64,000 nt of DNA from Adiantum capillus-veneris (GCA_014529385.2 CM043970.1:42597779-42661778); one strand, 5' to 3'; counted from the stretch's first letter, positions 44,788-57,261 are shown. Program-made: numbers and translations. The notes: generated by a model from the letters alone, not told the origin.

Positions 44788-45617
44788 TTGGTTGTGCCTT
44801 ACCATGGCCCCTCAGCTAAGTGCTCTTCTTCCATAATCGAGGCTTTTTTTGGCTACCATTTTCCTCACGACAACTGGCAGCTTCAGCATTCTCTTACCAA
44901 AAATTGCCCTCCCTTCACAAAGTCACTACAGGGTTATATCCTTGATAGCATACAGATTGTCTTCTTTTCCCCACTGAGATTCACACATTTTAAAGAATTT
45001 TGCATTCAACAATATACCCACTTAGTTCTCAAGCTCAAAGAGTTGGATCTCATCGACTCATGCAAAAACTCTCACATTGCATCACTCATCAATAAAAATC
45101 GGAAGCTAAGCTCAGATACATAGATGACCAGCAAACCGTGTAGCACAACAAGTGAGGACCCTCACAATAGTAAGATTAACACTCAAAGAGGGAGAAACTC
45201 AAGAAACATCATTCATAGCATTAATGGCAACCACGTGCACATGCATTATGTCAAAAACCCATCATTACTCGACAACAAATATATAGAAAACCATTTCCTC
45301 ATGACAGCCAATCCAAAATAAAATGAGTTGCCATCAAGCACCGACCCTCATTATCTTCAATGTCTAATCATGAAAGAAAAGCATGAAAAAGAATTCCCAA
45401 AAAATTCCCAACAACCGGAATACACCCTTGCTGACCCATCCAAATTGAGTTTCCATTTCGGGTCTGCCCACTATGCCCGTTTTAGTTTGTCAAATTTGAG
45501 CATGAGACTTTGTCCACAACCCCAAAATAGAGTCGTGGCTCTAAGCCACAAGGCCTCAAGGATTTGTTGTTTGCGGATAGTTGTAAATAGAAAATACAAA
45601 CTCGACTTAGCAGAGCT

Positions 45618-45661
<44 letters not shown>

Positions 45662-45810
45662 CCCCTAATATTAGCATAAAAATAGTGATGAGCTTGGAAA
45701 AGCTCCCAATGCTGGAATACAAAGCTACAAGGCTCAACAAAAAGCTTGTGAAAGGGACTTCTAGATTATGTAGACAATGCAAGGAGAAAAGACTTATGGT
45801 TTTCCTCTAG
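44788..45810 (+). pseudogene. Unrecognised degenerate ORF
   Basis: One plus-strand frame stays open over about 1 kb except for two stops, TAG at 45121-45123 and TAA at 45319-45321. The product is Ser/His/Asn/Lys-rich, includes FFGYHFPHDNWQL and a helical block around LVLKLKELDLIDSC, and is crossed by (CA)n giving a His-Thr repeat. I recognise no domain. Chance openness in AT-poor codon positions is possible. It lies just upstream of the copia relic in the same orientation, so it may be part of that element's gag. Confidence 0.25.
45619..45658. repeat. (CA)n microsatellite
   Basis: About 20 CA units, inside the degenerate frame described for 44788-45810. Confidence 0.95.
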
Positions 45811-45914
45811 ATTGAAAAACCCCCTCTCTTACTATAATCTATTAAAATTTTAAAATTTTGGCATTAAAAAAACCCATTCATTTGAACTCACATGGTGACA
45901 TACATGTCTAAGAG

Positions 45915-47495
45915 GTGAACCCCCCAAGCGATTTTCATGTTACTCCTCGCAAGGAGTGGTTCTCCAATTATGATTTTACACATGGTTCAATTGAGTTGGG
46001 TGATTCTCATCAACTTGAGATATGTGGCATTAGAGATGTAAAATTGTGTATATGCAATGGTAGTAGTAAGTTTGTGCTGCCAGGTATTATACATGTGACA
46101 AAGATAACTAAGAGCTTGGCTTCAATAGAACAACTTGATGATCTTAGATTATCAGAAAAGGTAACCTGGTCAAGCTCAAAGGCCAAAATTCTGACTCATT
46201 ATATTCCTTGTATGTCTCTTTTGTGGAAGATAAATTTATCTACATAGCCGAGTTGCCTTCTTCTGAGTTGTGACATAACCGGCTTGGTCATATGAGTTAG
46301 AAGTGAATGAAGCAATTGCAGTGTTTTGGATGTATCCCTGTGTTACAATCTACGGATTTTAGTTTATTTCGGCAATGTATATATAGAAAATAGACTAGGA
46401 TTACCTCATCACCAATGGATAGGAGATTAGGAAATCCTCTAGATTAGTTTATAGTGATCTATGCAGGCCTATGCAGCATAAGTCTCTTAGAGGGGCATTA
46501 TATTTCTTGGCTTTTATAGATGAATCTACTCAAAAGGTGTGGGTCTACCTCTTCAAGAGAAAAGATGAAGTATTCAGTGTCTTCCAACAGTATTTAGGAG
46601 AGGGTCATTTCCATGCTATCTATGAAAAACTTACCTCAAGAGTTTTGGGGAGAAGTTGTTACAATAGCAGTGCATATAATCAATAGGTTGCCTAGTATGC
46701 CATTGAACTACAAGATACTATAGGATATACATGGACAAAAAAAAAGCCTAATTATAAAAGATTATGTGTGTTTGGGTGTGAGGCATTTTCACATGTGCCA
46801 AAAGAGATAAGAAAGAAGATGGACCTCAAGTCACACAAATTCATCTTCATTGGCTATGGTGTAGATGGAGAGATAAGAGATTTAATATCATAGAGAAAGA
46901 CTCAAGGATGTAGCCAGGAGTCTAGTTACACAAACAACTCAATCTACTAGTGATATACCTACCACTAATAATTCTTTAGAGAGGGCTAGTGATGCTCTTG
47001 AGAGAGAAAAGTCTAGTAGTGAAGTAGTGAGGAGAACTACATGTTTCTTTTGTACCCTTGAGCAATTTCAACCATGATTAGACTATCTATTGGTCACTAA
47101 ATGCAGAGAGTCTACCTGCTACCAAGAGGCTATTGAGATAAAAGATAGCATGAAGTGGGAGCTGGCAATGCAATTTGAGTAAAACTCAATTATGGAAAAT
47201 GAGACTTGAGAACCAACAGAGTTTTTAGAGGGAAAACAAGCCTTGCCTTGAAAATGGGTGTATAAGAAGAATACACAATAGAAGATCCCATTCAAGCATA
47301 AGAAAGGCGAGGACTTTCATAAGATTTTCTCTCTAATAGTCAAGGTGACTGCATTGCAACTTGTGCTTGGACTACTAGCCACTAAGGACATGGAACTTGT
47401 CCAAACGGATGTGAAAATGGATTTTTTTCACAGGGATCTTGATAAGGATGTCTCCATGAAACAACTAGAAGGTTTTGAATTTGACTTGAGAAGCT
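45915..47495 (+). pseudogene. Ty1/copia pol relic, copy 1
   Basis: The left part reads LEICGIRDVKLCI and SKFVLPGIIHVTKITKSLAS, the segment after the copia protease active site, then SLEQLDD. Integrase pieces follow: GALYFLAFIDESTQKVWVY (46487-46545, first Asp in FIDES) and KDEVFSVFQQ. RT begins near 47130 with SMKWELAMQFE, continues through KWVYKKNTQ and DFHKIFSLIVKVTALQLVL to VQTDVKMDFFHRDL (the copia DVK.AFL.G block, changed) and ends about 47490. The catalytic YVDD box and RNase H are absent. Many stops are present throughout. Gene order (integrase before RT) proves copia rather than gypsy. Confidence 0.75.
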
Positions 47496-47605
47496 CATGG
47501 GGACATACATATCAAGAAAGATAAATCTATCATGAGAAACCTTCATCAAAGGTATATGACAAAGGGTTTAATTAGAGCTATTATAGAAGTCTAAAATAGA
47601 ATTTA

Positions 47606-47895
47606 ATTAAGGGTGAAAGCATGTTAATGTGTCACACTTCTCGGACAATGCTAACTAGCACAATTTTGACATATGCTAACTAGTATAATAACATGAGCTA
47701 CATCTCCAAGATCTATGACGTATGATATATCGGTAGAAAGCTCTTGAAACAAGGAATCCAAATGTACAACCTTCGACAAATTTTGATATTATTTGTAAAA
47801 AATTTACCGGACGCCCAACTTTTTAAAGATGTGCTAACTTGAAAATGCTAACTAGCACAAAAAGCGTGACATGCTAACATACTTTCACCCTTAAT
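47606..47895. mobile_element. 290-bp MITE flanked by TA
   Basis: Terminal inverted repeats of about 36 bp (ATTAAGGGTGAAAG at each end, inward) match at roughly 31 positions. TA lies on each side (47604-47605 and 47896-47897), the target of Tc1/mariner-type elements. The interior carries ATGCTAACTAGCACAA near both ends in direct orientation and no ORF. It sits just 3' of the copia relic. Confidence 0.75.
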
Positions 47896-47899
47896 TAGT

Positions 47900-48779
47900 A
47901 AATATCAATCAATCAAATTAATTTACTCATTATAATCTAAGTATGAAGTGTGGGAAGACTTAGGGTAAATTTAAGATCTACAAGAGCCACTCTAACTTAG
48001 CATGTCTAAATTAGAAGGTTGACTCTAGTCTCAAGACCAGCTTTGTAGAGCCTCCAAAGGTGGTGCTAAAGTTATGCACATGAGGTGAAGTCAAAGACAA
48101 GAAATGTGGGGAAACCAGCTCAAGTTTTTGAGATATAGAAGGAGGGACATGTGTCATGCAAAGCACAAAAATTCCCCTTTTGGTGGGATAAAGCTTGCAG
48201 ATGCCTATGATCTTAACATATAGGTGTGGGAGACATAAATCTAGTGCTTTACAAATGGGACTTAGTTCATTGTATGCAATGTCAAACACATCCCAAATCT
48301 TGGAAAGAGTCTTAAGAATCTTGATCGGATAGCTTGACCACATGGGTTACATGACATCCTTTGAGAATGATTATTGGGTCATCAAGAAGGGAGAAAATAT
48401 CTTGTAGTTTAATCACAGAGACTAAGATTGATGTCTTTACTTGCACCCCCTAGATAAGATCTGGAGGAGTGACTTCTATCTCCTGTCGTACTTTGCGGTT
48501 GTCCTTTAAGTTTCACTATCTTTGCATGTAACTATCGCGGTTCTTCCATTGAATTTCCTTTTTGTGTCAATTGTATAAATCCATATTTATGTCTAACTTG
48601 ATAAGAATAATTCAAACATAAACTTGCAAAAAGTGGCATAATGGACCTCGACTAGAGTCATGGTAGCTGCAAAATTAAGTAAGTAGACCAGCGTATGGAT
48701 AGATAGGCTTACTAGAGGGAAAGAATATGGCACTTATATTCTATGAATGCATCTTATATTCAAGATGATTATATTTCTA
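47900..48779. other. No gene supported
   Basis: AT-rich DNA with short accidental frames on both strands. It separates the two copia relics and may be their decayed non-coding parts. Confidence 0.3.
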
Positions 48780-49745
48780 TAGCCAATCTATCAAATATTG
48801 AGTTGTGGCATAGCCGGCTACACCAATGAGCCAGAAGGGAATGAAAATGTTGGAGCATTCTGATTACTTATCTATATTGCCATTTTTTTAAATTTCCCTA
48901 TGTGTGAAATTTTTATTTATGGCAATCAAACTAGCATTATGTCACAAACTTTAGATAGAAAGCATTTACAATCATCATAGCTTGCTCATAGCAATGTATG
49001 AGGTCCTATGCCAACCAAGTCTCTAGGGAATTCATTAGGAAGAGGATGGGGTCTAGGAGGTCCTCTTTATTTACCATGAGATTATGGAGGTGCCATGTAT
49101 GCAAGAATGGTGGGTGTGTAAGAGAGGTCAAAGAATGCACTTTTTCCACCCAAAAAGGGGTGGACAAATTTATGATTTTTGGCCCTCCATAACTCCTACA
49201 TACGATCTTCAATTTGAGTGGAGATTATAGATCTCTAATATACACGCCGAACTCTTTCCATAGATATGTTAGATGATATGGTTTTACTCGCTAGATTTTA
49301 AATTTCATTTTGGGGGGGAATTATGAATTCATATAAGCTAGTTGTTTTACATGTTTGAATTCAAAACCTGTCCTTTGATTGATTTCTTAATACTAGAGCT
49401 TTGACTCCCTCAAACTGCCAAATAAAGAGGCCCTCTTAGACCACACTCTCTTTCTAATGTAAGATGATTCCACAAGGAAGTTGTGGGTGTACGCATTGCA
49501 ATCAAAAGATCAAGTTTTATCCATGTTGCAGAATTTTTTATCTCTAGTTGAGAATTAGTTATAGGAAAAAACTCAAAGGCTAGCAGATTGAAAATGGTGT
49601 CGAATACATTTCCCAAGATTTCATAGACTTTTGTGAACAAAGAGGTATTAAGCACCAATTTATCATGCCATACACACTTAATAAAAAATAATTGCTGAGA
49701 GGATGAATATGAGTATTCAAGAAAGAGTCACAACTATGCTTTCTA
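48780..49745 (+). pseudogene. Ty1/copia integrase relic, copy 2
   Basis: 48800-48940 reads ELWHSRL, then REMKMLEHSDYLSIL and a Cys-Val-Lys-x-Leu piece: the GAG-pre-integrase zinc region with several Cys/His changed. A remnant of the first catalytic block (CDV.GP.. type) follows near 48995-49030. At about 49590-49700, NGVEYISQDFIDFCEQRGI is the block carrying the second Asp/flank, and after a shift IAERMNMSIQERVTTML carries the Glu. There is no RT. It is separate from copy 1 because integrase blocks are repeated. Confidence 0.65.
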
Positions 49746-51195
49746 TCATACAAATTATCCCCAAGGCACGTTTTTTGATTGTATCAATGAACAAGAGATG
49801 GAAAATGTTTTAGCACTTTCTGATGACTATACAAGCTGTTTCATGCACTTTGGTAATGATTTTGGATTTTGTGCAATAGAAGAAAGTTATCAAGATGAGA
49901 TGGGATACATACAACTGCAAGTATTTTGTAATCTGGTGACAGAGTGGTGAATCATGTGATTTACCTTTTTTGGTGACTTTGAAAATAAAACTTCACTTAT
50001 GTAATGCCTAAGCCGTGTAGATGTCATATATCATATGCATCCTTGATTTGAAAGCTTGCATGTGATTGCATAGGTGGTCCAAAAAGGGATGTTTTGGACA
50101 CTCCTTTTTAAAGTAGTTTTTGGGAACTTTTGAGTCTACATTTGATTTTTGGGGGAGGGAAACTCAATGATGAGTAATGAAGATGGGGGGATTTTTACAA
50201 AAAAGAGGGGTATGCATTTTTTTACCACCAGATAGTTCTTGGACGTTGTGAGCGGTATGGAAACACACACAATGCCTTTATAATCACCCGACATACACTC
50301 TTGGGATAATACACATACACACACACACACACACACTATGGGGCACCACTCGGCTTACACAATCTACCTGGCCGAGATAGGGAACACACCGAGGGAGTGA
50401 GAGGAGAGAGACTATCCATTTTCCCACTCAACACACACACACACACAAATCAGCTTAAAGGAGGAAGATTTCTATCTAATGCTTAGATACAATCGAGCTA
50501 GGGCCAACACCAATGGGGCAAATAGCTCACACCATATGGATGAAATATGCAAGAAACAATCACAAATTTGAGCAAAGACTTCACTCACAAGAGAAACTTA
50601 CACAACCAAAATAGTAGGAAAAAAGTGAGAATTTTGGCAAAATGGGCAGCACCATTGCGTCCGGAACAGCCAAAAACCTTAGTCTACAATATCAAAGTGC
50701 TCAAATCCGAGCTCGGATGAGCAGTTTATGGCCAAAACATGCTCCAAAAACAAAAAAAATTAAGCTACGACTGTTCCTTCTCTTCTCTCCACATTTTTTC
50801 TGGTTTTTTCTCAGTGTGTTTTTGTTACCCTTCTACATCCATCCGCACACCTGGCACTCAACTTTTCTCAATAATGTATCCTGCAATCACGTGAAATGGC
50901 CCCCATATTTAGTTTTCATGATGAACTTTTTGAATAATTCATCACAAGAAAACACTCTTGTTGTGTCCTCACTTATCCACTTGCAAGTCTTGATCCCATT
51001 CGTCCTCCTGACGTAATTCGATGCCACTTGACGCACCTGCTTACCTCATGGCGTGGGCCCACTGATAGCTTCCTCAATAATTTTTACACTCTAGCAACTC
51101 CTCATTATTATAGAAAGACACACTAATATTGATGACGATGAAAATCGATGTACTACGTGCACGTTGTCCTACCTGTACATATATGGGGCCCACGT

Positions 51196-53216
51196 TGTCG
51201 AGAAATTTGCGGTCTTGCCAGGAAAGCACCGGGCTTATGGCTGTGAGAGTTTGTGAGAGAACTCAACAAAAACTATATGAAGGAGTTAAACCATAGATGC
51301 CATGAAGACTAGGGTTTGGAAAGAAGTACAATCAAAGAAGCCCACCCATTCTCTCTTGCACTCACACGCACAAAGAAAGAACACAAAAGAGAATGTCAAA
51401 ATAACACAAAGATGAAAACATCAAGGCTATGATCATATCGTATCATGGGTAATATGAAAGGGTTAATAGATAAGTTAATGGCATTCAATCTTGGTTGACC
51501 AAATAGGCTACGAATTGTTCTTTGGAATTGTAGTTTTATGCTTACCATAATATATATATTTTGTCTAGTGATTGGGATTAATTGTGTATACAAATCCTCT
51601 TGGTTCATAGCAAGATAACTACGCTTACGTCAAAAGAAAAGTTATAGTCTATGAGAGGTAGTATAATGGGATCCGGTGATAGAAGTATTTCATTGAGCCT
51701 TTCTGGGCCAAAGAGAAACACTATACGTTGTTGAAAGTGTATTTTACGGCTAATCCATACGTTAATTCTAATAGATCGTATAGAGTGAAAGCGATAGAAA
51801 TTGTCATCATGTAGATTATTCATCTAGGATAACTCTAGTATGTGTAAAATGTAGATATGAGAGAAGAGAAGGGAAGAGAAGAGAAGAGAGTTTCCCTCCC
51901 AAGCCCTATTCTTGCCAGTAGGAAATAAGGATACTGCGGGGAGAGATGTACCTGTAGCAAGGAGAACCTAAAATTTGTAGAGAGGATGAATTACTAAGAG
52001 TGAGAGAGATAGATTTGGTTAAGGAGATGAGATTAGATATATATAAATATGTTGGATTAGAGATGAAAAAGAAAACAACAAGAAATCAAGAGAACATCAA
52101 TGTAAAACACATCTTACTTGACAAACCCTTCGACACCATTATTGACGGAGAGAGAAGAAGAGGGGAGAATTCAACGTTGATTGATACGCCAAGTCCAAGA
52201 CCTTCTTTGATTAGAGTTAATCTTCCAAGGATAGCGTACAAGAATGGCTAGTCTTCCTCTAGGAGAAAGTGCAGGCTTGGGCTTATGTTAATGGCTAAGT
52301 ACAATTAGGCATTACTACTCACTCCCTCAAGAATTCCTCTCATCAATGGCTTGAATGTTTGAGTTGTTTTCAAGGAAGAAAAGGTTCCCTTTTATAGGTG
52401 AAGGGAACCCCCAAGGTTTACACAAGAAGAGAGGAGCCAGTGTGAACAGGAATTGGAAAAGTTGGAAATGATGTGGGTAGATTGGGGTCCAGTATTTTGA
52501 TCATATCTCCTCAACCGTGGCTCCAAATAAAAAAATAAAAATATGGGCACAAAATTCAGCTCATTAGCTATGATTTTCATTTTAAAATCGTTTTCCAATT
52601 TGGATTGGAACCTTGTGTAAAAAAATCATCAAAATAGGGTCCATTTCTGGCAGCAAAAAGTCTTCTTGTGGTCCCCTTAGCCTAGACTTTCATTTAATTC
52701 CAAAGGACACCTCATGCCATATGAAATCATGACATTGCTCCTTGACAAAGTTTTGTAATCATGCTTGCAATAATGCATTAAACTAAGTGTATCTTTGAAA
52801 TCATGCCACCTAGTGTCCCACTAGGATTTGATTCCCTCCTAGTAGCTATTTAAAAAGAAATATAAGAAAAATATGAAAAATACATAGAATATATATATAT
52901 ATATATATATTGGAGTTTACCCTAGATATAGGATCTAGCTAGGGTGTGAGATGATAATGAAATAGTAGAAATAAAGAATCAATGCTTTTTGCCCCAAGTT
53001 AAAGCGGCGGAGCTATTGATTCTTTTCCCATAGTATTTTCTGATGGTAAAGTAAGAATAGGTTACCCTTGAGAAAAATAATAGGATGAGATAGAAGGCTT
53101 ATTATTATACTTAAATATGCATATGTACATTAGAGGAAAGATAATTATGTATCTGAAAAATTATAAGATAGATCTTGTAGCATGCGTTCCCACTATGTAC
53201 GTGTCATAGCACGACA
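51196..53216. mobile_element. 2.0-kb LTR-like insertion (probable solo LTR)
   Basis: Comparison with the uninterrupted LTR at 9.6-10.7 kb shows a 2021-bp insert bounded by ACGT on both sides (51192-51195 and 53217-53220). It begins TGTCGAG and ends CACGACA, short inverted ends typical of an LTR. No primer site, purine tract or pol is inside. It contains a TATA-like word (TTTTATAGG near 52392), an (AT)n run at about 52889-52910, and two minus-strand copies of the ~70-residue peptide also found upstream of gag in element A. A solo LTR left by recombination is the simplest reading. Confidence 0.6.
51396..51823 (-). CDS. Two tandem copies of an unknown ~70-residue peptide
   Basis: Two minus-strand frames (51605-51823 and 51396-51608) overlap by a few bases and resemble each other: FQQRIVFLFGPERLNEI against FQRTIRSLFGQPRLNAI, then PIILPLIDYNFSFDV against PFILPMIRYDHSLDV. 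A third relative lies upstream of gag in element A (about 11470-11690). Hydrophobic and aromatic positions are kept while the DNA has diverged, which suggests past selection on protein. No known domain is recognised. Expression is not supported by anything else. Confidence 0.35.
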
Positions 53217-53294
53217 ACGTAACCACCTGGCTCTGGAAAATGTGCAATTATTTATTTGATGCGCCATGCATGTGTATGTACATATGTGCTATCA

Positions 53295-54306
53295 CTTCTT
53301 CCAAAAAATTCCTCGCATAATTTGCCCATCCCCTAGCCTGCTAGACCATTCATGATCGGCAGTAGCAAAAAGAGATATGAGACTCTCTGCGTCATAGGTC
53401 TCCTCATCCCTCATAGACATCACTTGTTCTGCGGACAACTCATCTTGCTCCACCATCATTAATCTAGCATGATATAATTTAAGACGCAATCCATTTATCC
53501 TTGACTTATGTAGAATCTCATCCAGGTTAGCCCGTTGATATGTACCATTCGAAAAACACTCCACTATCTTGAAAGGGCCTTCCTACTTAATTTGAGACTT
53601 CTTTTGGAATGTTTTGTCCAGCTTATGGTTGTAATGCAAAACCAAGTCATGTTTCTTCATACCCTTACTTTTGACCTTTTCATTTATCTTTGCTAAAACC
53701 TTATCTTGCATCTGCCCATAATGTTCCAATGCACTCATCCTATCCAAATGAACCTCTTGTAATGGTAAGAGCCTCTCTTTGAATGCATCACTATACTGCC
53801 CAAGCAACTTCTCTAACATCTTGACCTCAGGCAAATCTACTTCCACAGGCAATAGTGCTTCCTTTCCATATACCAAATGAAATGGAGTAAACCCTGTACC
53901 TGCCTTCACTGAAGTACGGTAAGCCCATAATGCACTAGGCAATTCCAAATCCCAATTCTTTCCTTGGTGCTCTGTCATTTTCGAAAGAATTTGTACCAAT
54001 TCACCATTGAATCTTTCATCTAAGCTATTACATTTAAGTGGTATACTGGTGCCTAATCTTCATCTTTGAGCATAAAAAGTCTAATAGTTTAGCTCTAAAT
54101 CCTGATCCCTTATCCAAAAGTAGCTCTAGTGGCACCCAAACTCACAACATATTTATTCGTACACAAGTTTTTCCACATCCTTTCCAGTGATTTGTTTTAC
54201 TGCTATAGCCTTTGCCCATCTAGAGAGATAATCCACTGTAGTCAAAATATAGCTTTTACCCCTGCTTGTGATAGGTAACAGGCCTAATGCATCAATCCCC
54301 CACTTT
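53295..54306 (-). pseudogene. Integrase core and C-terminus, element B
   Basis: After a frame break at about 54307 the core start reads WGIDAL (first Asp) and TSRGKSYILT, then a decayed region with LLDKG.GF (second Asp) and, after a short deletion, LDERFNGELVQIL (Glu). 53999-53583 continues WDLELPSALWAYRT and TPFHLVYGKEALLPVEV, the standard end of the core; 53564-53292 is the C-terminal part (FSNGTYQRANLDEIL) ending IMRGIFWKK immediately before the LTR. Better preserved than element A at its 3' end. Confidence 0.8.
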
Positions 54307-55247
54307 TTAAAACCCATCAAATGCCATAATGGTTTTTCGTAGCTCTGGCTTTAACACTCTCTTCCCAAATGCTTGACATCTATTGCAAGACCTACACCAA
54401 TGGTGGACATCCTTGTGCATACTCGGCCATACATACCCCTCTTGCAAGATCTTTTGCAAGGTGATCTTTAGTGCAAAATGTCCACCACATGCGCCTTCAT
54501 GATTCTCTTCCAACACTCCATAAAGATCCTCCTGCCAAGGTACATGTCTCAACACAAGATCAGCCCCTTTCATGTACAAGACATCACCAATCAACTTGTA
54601 CTTGGATGCTCTATGCACAAAACCATACTTTTTTGACATTTGAATGTCCTTCGGAATGATTCTTGTTAGTAAAAACTCCTCTTCTCGAGCCAAACTTTCT
54701 AGGCCATGATAAAGAGGTAAATTAGTCCTTAACACAAATAGCTCCCCAATCGTGCTTTGAGCTGCTTCATGTGCCTCTCTATTTAGAGCACGTTCAATGT
54801 GTCTGATGCTCCATGCTTCAAACTTTTTTAGCAGGCCTTTAATTCTAAAACACATTTCCTTCAATGAGGTGTTCTTTCTCTTCCACACACCCAACACCTG
54901 CTTCACAAGTAACAAGGCATCGCTTTTTATGCTCAACCTTCTAATCCCATGCTTCAAACAAATGTGTAATCCGGCTTCCAATGTAGCATATTCAGCCTCA
55001 TTGTTACTATGCTCATCCAATTTGAACCCTCTCTTGCATACTAGCTTCCTCTCTGGATCATAAAATTCTATACCCCCTGAAGCCGCATCATGGCTCTTTC
55101 TGTATGAGCCATCAAAGAACAACACGTGTGAATTTCTGATCTATGGCACTTCTTCAACTACCTGTTTCACCATTTCTTCCTTAACAAGAAGGGGATTCTC
55201 CTTGTAAGTCAACAAATTAGCTAGGGTAGCTCTTGTATTGTCTTCCA
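54307..55247 (-). pseudogene. Second RNase H and integrase zinc finger, element B
   Basis: From 55125: LFFDGSYRKS (first Asp), SNNEAEYATLEAG (Glu), IKSDALLLVKQ (Asp), the archaeal-type RNase H of Tat elements; this copy is uninterrupted for about 130 residues. Next, residues about 210-260 carry the integrase zinc finger, with GGHFALKIT and C-x2-C in CRSCNRCQ, ending IMAFDGF where a frame break occurs. A stop at about 55137 separates it from the linker. Confidence 0.8.
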
Positions 55248-56662
55248 CTAAAAAAGAGACTCAAACTCTTGCAGCTCAATTACCCATTCCTTGACCACAT
55301 TTAACATGTTAGTGCCATTAATTAGATGTGGAAAAAAGATGTAACTCGTTAAGAAAACAAAAGGTCGTGGTAGCAAGTAATGACAAAATCGTCGACATGC
55401 AACTATTACACTAGCCATCACTAGCTCTATTTCCAACAATTTTCTTTTCGCTATCAACTTCACTCGGCTTGCACAATACATTGGCCTCATATAATGGCTG
55501 CCCTTCCCCCATTGCAATAGCATGGCTCCAATGGCATCATCCCCTACTGATGGATTTACATAAAACACTTGCTCCCAATCAGGTGCCTGCATGGCTTACA
55601 GTCCCCCTAGCACCTCTTTCACCTCTTGAAACACTTCTTCAAACTTGTCATCCCATTGCAATGGATCACGCTTTGCCACTTGTTGTAATGGATAAAGGAG
55701 CTGTGAAGACAATGGAATAAATTGCACCATGTACTTCACTTTGTGTATAAAGGTTGCCAATTGCTTTGTACTCTTAGGTGATAAAAGAAGAATAATTGAC
55801 TTAACCTTGTCTGCATCAGCCTCAATGCCATTTTCTGCCACCATATGGACCAATAAATTTACCCTTGGCTATGCTAGATGACATTTCCTTGGATTTACTT
55901 GTCCTCCACATTCATCATATCGAGCCAATACCATTTGCAGCTTCTTATGGTGTTCAACCCTACTGTTGTAGACACAAAAGTCGTCCGTAAAATCTTTAAC
56001 ACAACTACCAATGAATGGTGACAATACCCAATTTTCTCTCTCTTGATAGAAGAATGGTCCATTTGACAACCCAAATGGCAATACCGTGTAGCAATAACAA
56101 CCCCATGGTGTAATGAAAGTTGTCTTTGTTCGGTCTTTAAGAGAACTCTTCAATTGAAAATAGGCTAAAAAACCATCACACACATTGTACCTCTCATAAC
56201 CTGCCACCACTGAATCCAAGATCTAATCAATGAATGGAAGAGGATATGGGTTCTTCTTAGTGGTTTCATTTAAGGGTTTAAAATCTACACAAATCCTCCA
56301 CTTTTCCTCCTTCTTTGGGCTAACCACTACTAGAATCACCCATTCTGTGGTCTCCACTGGGACTATGAACCATGCCTTTAATAACTTGTCCACCTCTTCG
56401 CGCAAGGCTTCCATCTTCTCTTGACCCATCCTTCTTAACCTTTGCCACTTTGGCTTAGCACCTTCCTTCAACTCTATATGCATCTCTTCTCCTTTGAACC
56501 CTCTAATCTCTTTATATGAAGTAATGAACAAATCAGGAAAACTAGCCAGCATATGCAAATAGATCTCCTCTCCATAGCTGAGAGGTCTCCACTAATCATT
56601 TGTGTCATCAATTCCTGCTTCTTTGAAAATTCAACCTTTGTTTGCATCATCCCTTCAATCAC
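55248..56662 (-). pseudogene. Reverse transcriptase and first RNase H, element B
   Basis: One minus frame runs from 56558 to 55248 with stops only at about 56220, 55866 and 55593. Order: EGAKPKWQRLRRMGQEKMEA, the RT start, then WVILVVVSPKKEEKWRICVD, YPLPFID, TTFITPWGCYCY, LPFGLSNGP, the catalytic box FTDD (Thr in second place, usual in none of its neighbours), KVKSIILL, then RNase H FYVNPSVGDDAIGAML and LLPRPFVFLT. A T-run indel near 55250 shifts the frame. 56662-56474 is the RT upstream linker in another frame. Confidence 0.85.
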
Positions 56663-56739
56663 TTCATAAGGCCCTTAACTTTGATCTTCAATCTTATTGC
56701 AAAATACAACTAAACCAAACTCATGGATTTCTTTGTCCA

Positions 56740-57261
56740 TCAGAAGAAATGAAACATCAACATCCTCCTCACTGCTGGTAGTACCATCACTGTCCGCGTC
56801 AGACACTGTGGAATAGTCTTCATCACTAGACTCATCCTCATCTTCAGAAAGTTCTCCAATAGTTTACTTGTGTCCATATTATATAGCTTCTTGGAACTTG
56901 TCTTTCCATAGAGGCTAATAGTACCACGTCTCCAATCTTGAATAGCTCCCACTGCATGTAACCATCGTATGCCCAGTATAATAGGATATGCTCCCAACTT
57001 CACTGGCATCACATGAAAATCAACCACTACCTTTGCATCATACACCTCCACTTCTAAGCTCTTTATAGCACCCAAACATTTTACTTTCTGATGGTTTTCC
57101 AATCTAATCGAAAAGCCTGACACCCCAGTCACTGTAAGATCCATCTTCTCAATGCATGAGTGTGCTATAGCACATATTTGGGCTCCACCATCAACATAAC
57201 CTTGTCCCAAATTTTTTCTTTTGTGCCACACATCTACTATTGGGAAAATGTCTGGTAGCAC
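56740..57261 (-). pseudogene. Retropepsin, element B
   Basis: YVDGGAQICAI carries the catalytic Asp in D-G-G form, as in element C. Downstream, VKCLGAIKSLEVEVYDAKVV is the flap region and YPIILGIRWLHAVG the C-terminal signature. The domain itself is uninterrupted over about 110 residues; an acidic linker follows with a stop at about 56865 in the neighbouring frame. It would process Gag-Pol. Confidence 0.8.

Larger units (their letters stand above)
50247..53294 (-). repeat. 3' LTR of Tat-type element B, split by an insertion
   Basis: On the minus strand the LTR runs from TGATAGCACATATG at 53294 to GCTCACA at 50247. The parts are 53217-53294 and 50247-51195; together about 1.02 kb, matching the shared LTR of elements D and A at 9613-10744. 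Just outside on the pol side is a purine-rich GGAAGAAG. Contains (CA)n at 50309-50336 and 50431-50446. 49750-50246 has no gene; GGGGGAGGG at 50150-50158 may be a purine tract of the copia relic. Confidence 0.75.
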
